The notes under the pieces are model-generated. The model worked only from the letters and a program-made list of their open reading frames with translations. It was not told the DNA's origin and searched no databases. Positions 54,535 through 64,000 of a DNA stretch of 64,000 nucleotides are shown here, piece after piece. This DNA comes from Mariannaea sp. PMI_226 (lineage: Eukaryota > Ascomycota > Sordariomycetes > Hypocreales > Nectriaceae). The translations under genes were made by a program, and so were the position numbers. The stretch is taken from the NCBI GenBank assembly GCA_024336345.1, contig JANFOG010000017.1, positions 62,001-126,000 of the forward strand. The letters run 5' to 3'. Position 1 is the stretch's first letter; each line of letters starts with the position of its first letter.

Positions 54535-55992
54535 TACTGTACCTGAAGTAGATGATCAAAAAAATGACGGTCTATTGATCCTTCATAGATAATGTGACGC
54601 ATGTGTAGGTTTGTATTCGCAAGGGATGGATTTGCTGGGGTAAATGTTGCCGGAAGCTCGCACGGTTGGTTGAGGTTTCGATGCGGTGTTTGTTGTCCTG
54701 CTCGTACCCCTTATCCCGCTAGTCTATCTAGCACACGACCTAATTCGGTCTCCCAGTTTTCAATCTCCTCACCATCATCTTTATCTCCCTTTAGATCCGG
54801 TCGAGACGGATCTTCAACACCTCTTTACTACTTTGCGGAACTCCTGTTGCTCAAACTTGAGAGTAACATAGTCAGGTACCTAGAGTGGCTGGTTTTGTGT
54901 TGCACACGCCCGCAACAAGGCCAGTAATCTTCCAGTGTCTGCATGCCGACAGACCATATTCATCTTGAAAATGGCTTCCAAGAAGCAGTCCATTGTCATC
55001 TTCTCTATCGAGTAGCCTCTACTGTACTGCATTCCTCACATAGACTCACAGCTTACATACTTCCAGCCAAGCCTGGTTGCCCTCGTCGCAACCTGCACAT
55101 ATCATATGCTACCTCTACCTATCCATTTCTCGACAATACGTTGCGGATCAACAATGGGCGCATACGAAGACATATATTCCAACGATCACGACGCCGATGC
55201 GATATTTTCTGTTACCGACCCAATCAAATATATATTACCACGACACCAGGCTCGGTCCTACCATATTGCTTACACGGGCTATTGGAAAATGGAACTTACG
55301 GGCGTGGCTGAAGGTAACATCTCGACCACAATTCTAGACACTGGAAGGAATCCGGAATAAGATCAGAGATGTGCTGCGATAGTCGATCCAATGACGTTCG
55401 ATGCAGCTGTTCTCCCCCTGTGCCAAGAGAGGTAAGTTGACCTTATTATGGTAGTTCATGTAGATATGCGAACTCGACCTGATCTCTGCCGCTTCGAAAA
55501 ACTCGTATAATGGGGCTCATTTCTTATTCTAGGCTTCCTCAGATGTCCTGGCCTCGTTGAAGGTATCGTGGATTGAGGCTCCGTGGGTTCGGCCTCGCTG
55601 TCTTACCACCTATATCGCGATCCGCTCACCAACTTTCACGCGATCCCAATCAATACCATATCAGCTCCTATTTTCGGCGACGGTTGTTACTTCGATAGTC
55701 TGCTGTAATGCAACGTATGGACCTGAAAGCCGACACTGGGCTTTTCTCTCATTCTGATAGAGTAACTCTGCCAGGCCCCGGTAAAATTTGGCCTTTGTGA
55801 TAACTCGATTCGTAAACTCCGTTATGTTTCAGTTGCTCAGCCATCTCTGCTCATGGTTGCTAAAGTAGCAGCAAGCATTATGATTTTCTCACTATTCCGT
55901 TTTACCATTGGTGTTGCCTCTCATCATATGTACTCCAGACTCACCCAAAAAGCTGTTCTGACCTCGTCGCGGAACTCTGATTGTACTTCGCG
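54535..55992. other. Gene-poor interval with overlapping short frames
   Basis: About 1.5 kb. Three short + frames overlap at 54.9-55.4 kb. The one from the ATG at 55154 (MGAYEDIYSNDHDADAIFSV) looks the most protein-like but is only 68 residues, with no supporting structure. Nothing can be assigned. Confidence 0.35.
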
Positions 55993-56111
55993 TACGGTCA
56001 AGTAATTACAGGCCCAGCGTCATTTGAGATGATACATAAATTAATCAACATACCTCCTAATTAGACAGTTTTTTTTTTCATTTTTCATTGCTGAACTTGT
56101 ACTTGACTGTA
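55993..56111. mobile_element. Second MITE of the 8.8-kb family
   Basis: 119 bp between TA dinucleotides. Left end CGGTCAAGTAATTACAGGCC and inverted right end CAGTCAAGTACAAGTTCAGC share their first block (one difference in the first eight bases). A TTAGACAG-like internal block is shared with the 8806-8960 copy. It is shorter and more diverged than that copy. No coding capacity. Confidence 0.55.
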
Positions 56112-56479
56112 TTGAAAATTCATAATAATTCGAATGCCAATCTCCTAACAAGGTGCTTAGAAAGGGCGTACTAACATATGTCTTATAAGTGCCCTATTCT
56201 TGCGGAAGCTATAATCCCCAATACTTCTTTAGGGAACAGTGGGCATTAATCAAGCCGTTGATGCTGTAGTGAAAGGACACTCGAGTCTTGCTTTTGTCCA
56301 CGCCTTTCTGACTTGCTCAATCACGGAACGCCTGGCTCGCGACTGTAATCGTCGCAAAACCCGTAGGTCGCTTTCTCTACCCTCCAATCTTTTTCCAAGC
56401 AAAGATCGGAATCGAGATCCAGTCCAATAGGCTTTTAGAATCCAATTGTACTATGATTCTCAACGATAATAAATGTATG

Positions 56480-57300
56480 TACAGTCAGCGGCCAAAAGTC
56501 TGACTCCACCCTTCACATTTCCCATCGACCTGCCCACACATGTCTGGCTTTAAAGTCAAATAATTCATTTCAATAAACGTCAAATAAAAACTATGTATAT
56601 GAAAATGATATTCTGCTTCCGCTCTTCAATATTTTGTATACCAACCCTTGGCGCGAATAACCGCATACAATCAGCGAGGGAGTGACTCAATAAGGCTTCG
56701 AATAGTAGCTGCTGCTCACGCCACCTCAGGCATCGCAGCATTTCTGCTCGATCCGCTTTATCATCTTTCAACTTTGTTAAATGAGGGAAGCGCTTTCGAA
56801 TGATGCGCTTTATAATATGCCAAACGTGTTCTATTGGGTTGATCTGGAGAACATGGTGACCAATCTTCTAGCTCCACTCCATTTATGATGAACCAGTCTA
56901 TTGTCAACCTGGCAGTATGATTTCTTGCTTTATCTTGCTGAAATCTTCGGCTACCATCATAATAAGGTAGAAAATGATCCTCTAGAGTTTTCAGATAGCT
57001 CTGAGCCGAAACGCCGTTGCGAGCGCTGGTGCTGTCGCGTTCCATCTCGTTATAGATGTCCGTCCTGTTTTCCAGATTGACGCCCAATACATCTGAGAAA
57101 TCGTTTAATTAACATGTGTCTTCTTATTCACAAGATCCTTATTATACTTTTCATGCGATAATCGCCAAGGCTTAACGGTGGTGTTTTCAGATTTATTGCT
57201 AATTTGTGTCTCATTGGAGAATATCACCTGAGGTTGTCACTACTAAAACCACGCTCCATTTTCCAAATTAGTATACCTCTAGTAATTCGTTGACTTTAGG
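56480..57300 (-). mobile_element. Decayed Tc1-like transposon
   Basis: Left terminus at TA (56480-56481) followed by CAGTCAGCGGCCAAAAGTCT. On the minus strand a broken transposase reads IFSNETQIS ... WRLSHEKYN (around 57215-57130), then SYLKTLEDHFLPYYDG, then FQQDKARNHTARLTIDWFII with the NGVELEDWSPCSPDQPN block (around 56970-56830), then LKDDKADRAEMLRCL. These are the DDE-region hallmarks of Tc1/mariner elements (here with the second D and the expected downstream E region). Stops and frameshifts separate the pieces. I could not find the opposite terminus, so the right end is missing or unrecognisable. Confidence 0.75.
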
Positions 57301-58925
57301 TAACCAAACAGTTCACATCTGCCCGGTGGATTGGCCTAGGCCAGAAACTTCTCTTCAGGAGATTCAAGGGAGCGATAGCCGCTGAATGCAATGAGCAGAT
57401 CTCACTCCAATAGCCTTCAAATGATCCTATCTGACAGTCCAGAGGGTAAGTTGAGAAGGAGTGGGGCAGACATGGGGATCGAAGTCAAAACTACGATTTC
57501 AGTGCAATGTGAACCACTGTATTGTCCACACCTGTAGAACTAATCCCTTATCAGAAAATCATTATGTCAAGAACATCTTGCGGCTGTTGATTGCACTTTT
57601 GATGCCAGTGCATGAGCAAATCATATATTAGTAGATGTATTCGCTGAATAATATCTTGCACATGCATCTCTTTTCACAATACCGGGTGAGCATGGAGATG
57701 TCGAACAATAACATTGCGCATCCCTCTCTCTTCTGGTATCTTCAATGTATATGCTTCCTCTGCGCTGTTTATAAAGCGATCTGAGTGCGACCCTTGTTGC
57801 ATGACTTTGTTGAATTTCCTAAGTGCGGCATTTGAGGACACTCATGTCGTACTTTTCAAGAAATTCTCAGGGAGTGCTACATCCTAACGTGATAAGTTGG
57901 ATGAGAGTCATCTACATGATCATTTTGCTCTGGTATTCATCCATGCCCTCAGTAACGTTACCGTGTTGTCCTCCTACCCAGAACCACAATAACTGCTCTC
58001 GTAGCCCTGGTTGTATAGATATTGAATAAGACAATCCACAGCTTGGGGTTGTCAAGAAATTAAGTTTTCTCTGCTTTATTAAGCCACCAGCACACATGGG
58101 AGATGACCCAGCGGCGGCCAAGAACAGATCTGGGCCTGCGAGGAAGTGCCGAGGGTTCAGGCATGGCTGCATACGGTCGATGACCAGCACAACTTTCCAT
58201 TCGCTTGGTCTATGCCTGAGATCACTGGTTCGATATTGTGATCATTGTTGACCCCACTATTTTTCACCTCATCGATCTCGTCGCCGAAGGAAAGGCCAAT
58301 GTCTGTCTCAATCTCCGATGCAATGACAAACTTGATCGATCGAATGAACAGTCATTATCGGGTGCTTGCTGCACAGACTGCGAGATAAATCTGTTATCCA
58401 ATTGACTGAACTCCGCGTACACCGCCTAGTTCATGGTCCTCCTCATGTAGTATAAGGTGTCTATCCCGAGCGGGGTACTCGTGGAGTGAGCGAAATTTAC
58501 GGCGACCCACTGTATCCCAACGCAACGCACCGTAATCTCAACACAAGTACAATGATATACCATCTCAGGTCATGATACTCGAACAGTCGGGGTGAATTGA
58601 ACGCAGGTGGAGTGTGCATTCTACAAATATCCTCTAAAAGTCGCTTAGGTAGGCATGAACAAGTAACTGATTGTATCTTGATTTAATGCGTGTCTAATTC
58701 CGCAACATTTGCCAGCTAACTTCAGGGGGCATAGTTAATCCGGAAGACTAGGGGTATGTCTCGTTCTAAAATTCTAATTGACCAGTCCATCCTTGTCAGC
58801 TACTTCATAAAACAAAAACCCTCGATTCGTTTGTTGTCGCGATTTCTGTCGCAGTCGGACTTGAACATCACCAGTACAAACTAGCAAACTCAATCATTTC
58901 AAATGCGAGCATCTGAGACCGAGAA
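57301..58925. other. Gene-poor interval
   Basis: About 1.6 kb. The first part may be the decayed N-terminal half of the Tc1-like transposase. Later sequence has short frames only. The last 100 bases should contain the promoter of the cysteine-rich gene. Confidence 0.4.
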
Positions 58926-59968
58926 ATGAGGACGTCACCATTTCAGCCGCCCGCAGCAGGTATTTAGAAGCTTATTTCTGCCTTCAATGTCAAGTAAATC
59001 TCACGCAGTCTCCTACGCAGGTCCACCCCCGAGATGGATTAAGGAAATGCGGCGGAAATGGGCAAAACACCTACCGCACTATCGCCTAAATAGACAATGC
59101 GGTGCGTGTCGCTTGTTGATTGAGCCCGGTGATGGAATTACACAGAGTACGTGCCGCCGCCGCTCCCTCTTCACCCCCGTTGTCGCTCCATAATCGCAAC
59201 CAACTGACATTTAACACCGAATAATAGTGAGAAGGCTTTCTGAAGGGTCTTATTTAAAGTCAACAGCTAAATTTCCAGGACTCTGCATGGAACAAAATTG
59301 CTCCATATGTGCAAAAATCCGGGAACCGCCAGTATTTCACCGGGGATGTCTGAAAGTATGGGAGCAATACAACAGTGACCCCGATATATACAGAAATGCT
59401 ACTTGGACAAGCCCCTGGTGCAATGCTGGATTTCTCAGTCTTACGCCCGACCCCACTAAATTCATATCAATCATAATAGAGGCATGGAAGTTGAAAACTT
59501 CCTTGCCACAAGAGGTACAGGATATCATATGGGACCATGTTCCAAGCCATTCCAAGTCACGGTGGATCTCTGCGTACTTTGCTCAAATATTGCCGCACCT
59601 TCACCCTTATTCGAATGGTGACGACAGCCTTCAAGTATCATTGAACTTGACTGAAGTAGCAGAATGGAGTCGAGGCAAACAGCCCAAGATATACCAAGAA
59701 CCCAGATTGGAGGGTCTCATGCGCCTGCAAACTGACTATCTAGGACTGCAGAAGATTGAACGAGTGTTGCCCCGAGAAAATGAACATGGGTACGATCGTT
59801 CTAGCCAGAAATCCATCCTCATGCCCGCTCAAGGTTTGGCCTCTGTGGCAGTGACGTTTCAGGTTCGTTAGTTGATTCTATTCTTCTCGATTCTAGGGCT
59901 AATTAATACCGTACTAGAATGGTCTTGCCCGATTGGATCTGCCGTTAGATGTGTCACTCAGAGTTTGA
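58926..59968 (+). CDS. Cysteine-rich hypothetical protein with zinc-like pairs
   Basis: Exons 58926-58959, 59021-59146, 59228-59862 and 59918-59968, introns of 61, 81 and 55 nt, phases consistent, 281 aa. The first intron contains another in-frame ATG (58987) that would give an unspliced alternative N-terminus (MSSKSHAVSYAGPPPRWIKE); both read into the same exon. The N-terminal third has CGACRLLIEPGDG (residues 34-46) and LCMEQNCSICAKIREPPVFH followed by RGC (about 69-92), a set of Cys/His pairs that could bind zinc. The rest is helical with no recognised domain. This layout is found in fungal hypothetical proteins that also carry short F-box-like or 2EXR-like segments, but the resemblance here is weak. 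Confidence 0.65.
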
Positions 59969-60014
59969 ACACACCGAACCTCCTGCACGGGGTGAAAGCT
60001 GAAGTATGTTGGGA

Positions 60015-60390
60015 ATATGAGGCGGCCGGTGGCTAAAGCAAACCGGATCGTCGCTCGAATGGCTTTTAAGTTTGGTGTCCATTTTGCATCGTCAGAGGGT
60101 GACTTCCCTCCAAGATAGAATGAGATATTACCTGTCTGGGTATCAGTTCATTGCAGCATTTCCGTATGGTGTGCTGTCCACTTCCGACATCAAAAGAGAA
60201 CGTGCTCAATATTCTCACTTGCATATCCACAGTCACACCTGTCCGATGGCACCGCATTAATGCGAAAGAGGTAGGCATTTAATCTCGTTATTCCTGTTCT
60301 CAGCTGGGAGAGTGCACTTGCCTCCTTCCATGATAAATCATCATAGAGTTGCTTTGTGTGTTTACCTGGCAGGGGTGCAGATTACAGGGC
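60015..60390 (-). mobile_element. LINE relic, C-terminal end of ORF2
   Basis: Minus strand reads LPGKHTKQLYDDLSWKEASA, then LSQLRTGITRLNAYLFRINA, then the finger RCDCGYASENIEHVL. After a stop and frame change comes GNISFYLGGKSPSDDAKW with the ending IRATIRFALATGRL. These match the same blocks of the LINE at 16.85-17.2 kb (for example LSQLRTGMAGINSYLHRIGA and GNLSYFLGGKASSDGQKW). It contains no RT. Neither end is defined. Confidence 0.75.
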
Positions 60391-61002
60391 AGGCTTCAGC
60401 CGCGCTAGATCTTCCGTGTCCGTATAGCTGAATGCCACACCCAACATGGCACAATTGCCTGCATGGGACCTGAGGATTCGACAACCTACGGACACGTTTC
60501 TGTCTATCTGCCTGGTTGGTCCTTAAGGACGGCAGCGGAGCCATACATTTCCTCTAATGTGTGTGCACATTTTCACCAATGCAGGCCTCTCATTTGATGT
60601 CGGTAGATCGCCTTCCTCGTCCCTTCTGCTTCTTGCAGTGCGACGACAGGCATGAATTTAATGCCCACATGGTAACCATGGGGCGAAGAACTACTGTACT
60701 CAATGCAAATCCGTCAGCTTGGGCTGAATTCGGGGTCGAATCTTTGCATGACCCAAAGGCTATCAGTTGGGCCGCTCGCAACCCTACAGGCGGTAGGATG
60801 AGCTTGTTTAGGTCAGGATTTCGTCTGTTTAGTTCTACCTTGTATTACTATGTAAATCGGACTGCCGCTGTGCAATCTCGAAGGGTAGACCCTAACAATA
60901 TGGTTGCATTATGGCCAGAAGTGCATCGTTTATTTTCATATACGCCCCTTTTCCCGGCCATGTTGCTCCCTACGGCATAATGATTTTCCATGAGAAGCCT
61001 CT
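60391..61002. other. Intergenic, possible small frame
   Basis: A + frame of 139 codons (60561-60980) has an ATG-like opening but no recognisable feature. The rest is non-coding. It may be partly LINE-derived. Confidence 0.35.
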
Positions 61003-61257
61003 TTATATCATAGCATTGAAATTATCTTCTTCATCAAGGTGGCATCTTAGTACAAAATGAATATCCTTGATAAGCGCAGCTTCTACATCTTCCACATCAA
61101 GGTCCACATCCAAGGAAAGCTGTCCACCAATTGAACAGGACAAGCACGCCATAAGGCCAGTAATTACCGGAGCAACAATCTCTGCCACAAAAGCGCACTC
61201 GAAACTAAAATATTTGCGATAGTTCGATTCAACAGTAATGCTTTGGAAATTTGCCAT
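61003..61257 (-). CDS. Small hypothetical protein (84 aa)
   Basis: ATG at 61257, single frame. The middle is hydrophobic (FVAEIVAPVITGLMACLSCS), followed by an acidic C-terminal half (LDVDLDVEDVEAALIKDI). It might be a small membrane-associated protein, or a chance frame. Composition supports it moderately; no family is recognised. Confidence 0.35.
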   Translation of the reverse strand: MANFQSITVESNYRKYFSFECAFVAEIVAPVITGLMACLSCSIGGQLSLDVDLDVEDVEAALIKDIHFVLRCHLDEEDNFNAMI

Positions 61258-61869
61258 TAGTGGTCTATGTTTTTGTAGCCAACGGTCTTCTTGAGGTTAT
61301 CTCCCATTACATCAGGGACCAGAGTCAAAGTATGCATCCTCGATCTAGCCTAAATGCAGACACCTATCGTTGCGATCTACATTGACAAGTCAAACGTCAT
61401 ATAGGTGACAGTATAGATGAGTTGGAGTGACTAAGAGCATTGGGACCAGTGTATTCCTGTATTTAGGTGTAAGTGCATGTCGTGGGGAATGCAATTCTCC
61501 CGTATAATCCCTATTGAATCACGAAGACGTGTCAGGCTATCTGTAGTCATGAAATATCCAGGCCTCGCACTGCTTGTACCAATCATTCCTCGGCAACCCC
61601 CTAGGCGGCAGTACAGCCTCAGCTAGGCATCTTCTTCGTAGAAATCCGGCAGGCGTTTGGACTGGTCCGCAGGTTTTAGAAGTAGTGGTGATTTTCCTAT
61701 ATTTAGCCTCTCTCATCCTAATTTTAACGTTATTCTTTCCTGTATCTCAGATTCTTTTTGCTCATTCTTTTTTGCACACACTTTCCCGTCAACTAGTCAC
61801 TCTTGGCAATTGCTACGAATATCCAAAATATCTCAGTGGTTTATCGGGGCTTCGACACCATCGGAAAAG
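61258..61869. other. Intergenic, upstream of the C2H2 gene
   Basis: About 610 bases. The frame of the next gene is open back to 61657 but only through a TTG codon. Short CT-rich stretches near 61690-61790 suit a fungal promoter or leader. Confidence 0.4.
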
Positions 61870-62676
61870 ATGGTTACTCAGTCACACGGCGCTCTCTCTC
61901 ATGACAGGGATATCATAGCTCACCATGCGGGATGTCACTATTCAGGATTGGAGGTTCCAAATTCAACCCTCGGGTTGCAAGTGCCTGAGAAAGAGATAAA
62001 TTACTTTCCACTATTCCTTTCGGAGGATTCATTCCCAGTGATAGAAACCCAGGAGTCGACATACAACTATAGTCACAACCATCTTGACTATAATTCATCG
62101 CAGATGCCTGCTGGTATTGTCGTCCCTCAGGAGCCCCTATTTGTCACCGATCACTGCGCCTCTTCTTCTTTTTATATGTGGCTGTGTTCTGCTGGATTCA
62201 GTTCTACTAGCACAGATATTCCTGCTACAATAGCCAGATCCAACACCTCCACAGATGGCGGAACCTATACGTGCACATATCATAGTTGCACGCTACGTTT
62301 TGAATCCCTCAGTCTTCTCAAGAAGCACAAGCGCGAGGCCCATCGGCAGAGAGAAAATCCAGGCTCGCCTAGAATTCGTGGAGGAACGACGTCAGGCTTG
62401 CTTCACACCCAAGCTGGTCCCCATCGTTGCGATAGGATCAACCCAAACACTGGCAGCCCATGCGACACTGTCTTCTCACGGCCGTATGATTTAACGAGGC
62501 ACGAGGATACAATCCACAATCCCCACAAGCAAAAGACGCGCTGCGACCTGTGCAATGGGGAGAAAACGTTTAACCGCGCGGATGCTTTGAGGAGGCATTA
62601 TCGGGTGCGTCATCCCGATATGGAACCACCAGGAAAGCTTCGGCGACAGGCCGAGCCAAAGAATCTTGTCCCTTAA
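61870..62676 (+). CDS. C2H2 zinc finger transcription factor-like protein
   Basis: Single exon, 268 aa from the ATG at 61870, the first ATG in the frame. The N-terminal 130 residues are Ser/His/Asn-rich and probably disordered. The C-terminal 140 carry three finger units: CTYHSCTLRFESLSLLKKHK (then REAH), CDRINPNTGSPCDTVFSRPY followed by HEDTIH, and CDLCNGEKTFNRADALRRH (then VRH). Spacing in the middle finger is longer than classical, as often seen in fungal C2H2 regulators. The ending RQAEPKNLVP is basic. A nuclear DNA-binding role is likely; targets are unknown. Confidence 0.8.
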   Translation: MVTQSHGALSHDRDIIAHHAGCHYSGLEVPNSTLGLQVPEKEINYFPLFLSEDSFPVIETQESTYNYSHNHLDYNSSQMPAGIVVPQEPLFVTDHCASSSFYMWLCSAGFSSTSTDIPATIARSNTSTDGGTYTCTYHSCTLRFESLSLLKKHKREAHRQRENPGSPRIRGGTTSGLLHTQAGPHRCDRINPNTGSPCDTVFSRPYDLTRHEDTIHNPHKQKTRCDLCNGEKTFNRADALRRHYRVRHPDMEPPGKLRRQAEPKNLVP

Positions 62677-63408
62677 CAGATGTTCATAATGTTGGTTGAT
62701 TTGCCTAACACTCTGTAGTCACATAATAATTATGATCTCAACTTTCCTTTAATACAGTGCTACATTATATACGACGGCGGTGACTATGCCGCCAGGACTG
62801 GTAGTGTCATAGCGTTGTGGCGGGAGTTATGTGACCTATGAAAGTGGTGTAAAAAGGCAAAATGCCCCTATGACAATAACAACATGATAGTGAGAAGCTA
62901 AATACGTGACAGAAATACGGGCCATTTGATCAATTGAATATATTCATTTTGATGCGCCTAGCAACGTCTTTTCCCGTGATTTCTGTCTTCCATAATAGCA
63001 AAGTCGTGGCCGATGTTTCCCGAGCTATGAGTCCAAGCCGTTACAACCTCAAGTCGTCCCACATCTCCACCACGGCAACGATATTCTGGCCTCCGGCGAC
63101 CTGCAAATTATAAGGTTGACTTGTTCAGCCCATGGAACAGGTATGCAGCCAAAGAGACTACATTTTTCTGTGTGGACGGACCCTTACTATATTCTATTGA
63201 GCTTGTTCTCTCCATGGAGTTGATTTAGTTCTCGAACATCCACATCATCTCGCCTCTCCTGAAAGCATTTGATAATGAAACCAAGATGATAGTCTAGGCC
63301 GTTGGGATTGTCTCATATTGTATCAAATCATTGCCGATTAAGCGTTCATTTGGACCAGTTCCTTCCTCACAAAAATTGTTAAATGGTTCTGTTCACACGG
63401 TTAGAATG
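62677..63408. other. Intergenic, no recognisable feature
   Basis: About 730 bases between two convergent genes. Nothing beyond short frames. Confidence 0.45.
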
Positions 63409-63981
63409 TCAACAGAAATGCAGCTCGGAAATGGGAAACTCGCCAGTGAAATTGCCATTGCACATAGAGTCATTGTTCATAACGTAATAGCAGTTGCTTG
63501 AGCCGAGCAATAGGGGTGCGTTCTGCTCCCATACAGGAACGCCGGGAACGAACCAACTATCAGCATCAAACGTATAATCCTGCGTGGCAGCGCACTGCGG
63601 ACCGTCTCTCTTTGAAAATATGATAGTCTTCTCGTCCTTCTCCGCCAGCAAGCCCTCAAGCTCTCCAATTTTGTCCTCAAGCTCTCCAACTTTGCTCTCA
63701 AGCTCTCCAACTTTGCCCACAAGCTCTCCCACTTTGCCCACAAGCTCTTTCACTGAGCACACAAGCTCTTTCACTGTGCACACAAGCTCTCCCACTTTGC
63801 ACACAAGCTCTCCTACTTTGCCCTCTAGGTAGTTTGTATAAACACGGGAACGCTTGTCGCCACAAGGTTTGTTGTTTGTCAGGCGTTGACTGCCTGCCTT
63901 ATTGTTTGCGAGAGACATTGGATGGGTGCCCTTCCTGCCCCTCGGAACCTCAGACCCACTGCTGATTGCAATGGCCTCCAT
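63409..63981 (-). CDS. Heptad-repeat coiled-coil protein (190 aa)
   Basis: Single exon, ATG at 63981, stop at 63409. Residues 54-109 are eight tandem heptads of the type GKVGELV (variants CTVKELV, GKVGELE, DKIGELE), coded by a 21-bp tandem repeat at 63655-63822. Hydrophobic residues fall at positions expected for the a and d sites of a coiled coil. The C-terminal 80 residues have several Cys (positions near 129, 161, 172 and 190) and look globular (FDADSWFVPGVPVWEQN). No signal peptide. The frame ends in HFC. No family is recognised. The repeat makes length variation between strains likely. Confidence 0.7.
   Translation of the reverse strand: MEAIAISSGSEVPRGRKGTHPMSLANNKAGSQRLTNNKPCGDKRSRVYTNYLEGKVGELVCKVGELVCTVKELVCSVKELVGKVGELVGKVGELESKVGELEDKIGELEGLLAEKDEKTIIFSKRDGPQCAATQDYTFDADSWFVPGVPVWEQNAPLLLGSSNCYYVMNNDSMCNGNFTGEFPISELHFC
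63655..63822 (-). repeat. 21-bp coding minisatellite (eight units)
   Basis: On the + strand it reads as repeats of a CAAGCTCTCCAACTTTGCCC-type unit (21 bp). It encodes the heptads of the coiled-coil protein. Differences between units are mostly at the first residue and the last (Val to Glu). Confidence 0.9.
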
Positions 63982-64000
63982 CGGTATGATTTTGGGATAG

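Overview
The window is nuclear DNA from a filamentous ascomycete, most likely a member of the Eurotiales (Aspergillus/Penicillium-like). The evidence is short 47-90 nt introns with GT..AG or GC..AG borders and CTAAC/CTAAT-type branch sites, a 2EXR-domain gene, a multi-exon LaeA-type methyltransferase, C2H2 and CENP-B-type DNA-binding proteins, a CYP52-clan P450, and a Tad-like LINE carrying RNase H. Gene density is low. Much of the space is transposon debris, as in accessory or subtelomere-like fungal regions. This placement is an inference from gene content, not a sequence match.

Layout. 0-4 kb: two unrecognised proteins (368 aa, with a three-fold internal repeat, and 168 aa) around repeat fragments. 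5.5-7.3 kb: a three-exon cytochrome P450. 7.3-11.2 kb: A-rich decayed DNA, a TA-flanked MITE, a short G1-type cyclin and a near-perfect 91-bp-arm foldback element. 11.2-15.3 kb: an F-box protein with a nucleotidyltransferase-like motif, then a fungal HypX/HoxX homologue (formyltransferase plus enoyl-CoA hydratase fusion). 15.8-19.4 kb: LINE 3'-end repeats, a frameshifted LINE and a chimeric terminal-repeat/gag-like segment. 19.8-23.3 kb: a RING-H2 protein and a 2EXR protein. 23.9-29.9 kb: two Mutator-like transposons lying end to end, one intact and one broken, with different terminal inverted repeats. 30-44.7 kb: small unrecognised multi-exon genes, a 12-bp minisatellite, a tiny retroposed LINE tail with a perfect target duplication, a membrane protein and a von Willebrand A-domain protein. 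45-52.7 kb: a C2H2 protein, a CENP-B-type HTH protein and a nine-exon LaeA-like methyltransferase. 53-61 kb: mostly gene-poor, with a MITE, a decayed Tc1-like transposon, a cysteine-rich protein and a LINE relic. 61.8-64 kb: a C2H2 protein and a leucine-heptad coiled-coil protein.

How it works together. There is no biosynthetic cluster: no PKS, NRPS or terpene synthase is visible, so the P450 and the methyltransferase are not obviously linked. The mobile elements do form a connected story. A LINE family supplies 3' tails found at several places, Fot1/pogo-type MITEs are scattered without their transposase, and a host-like CENP-B-type protein without a DDE domain is present. The most unusual single gene is the HypX homologue, because HypX is known as the carbon-monoxide-making maturation factor of [NiFe]-hydrogenases, which ascomycetes are not known to have.
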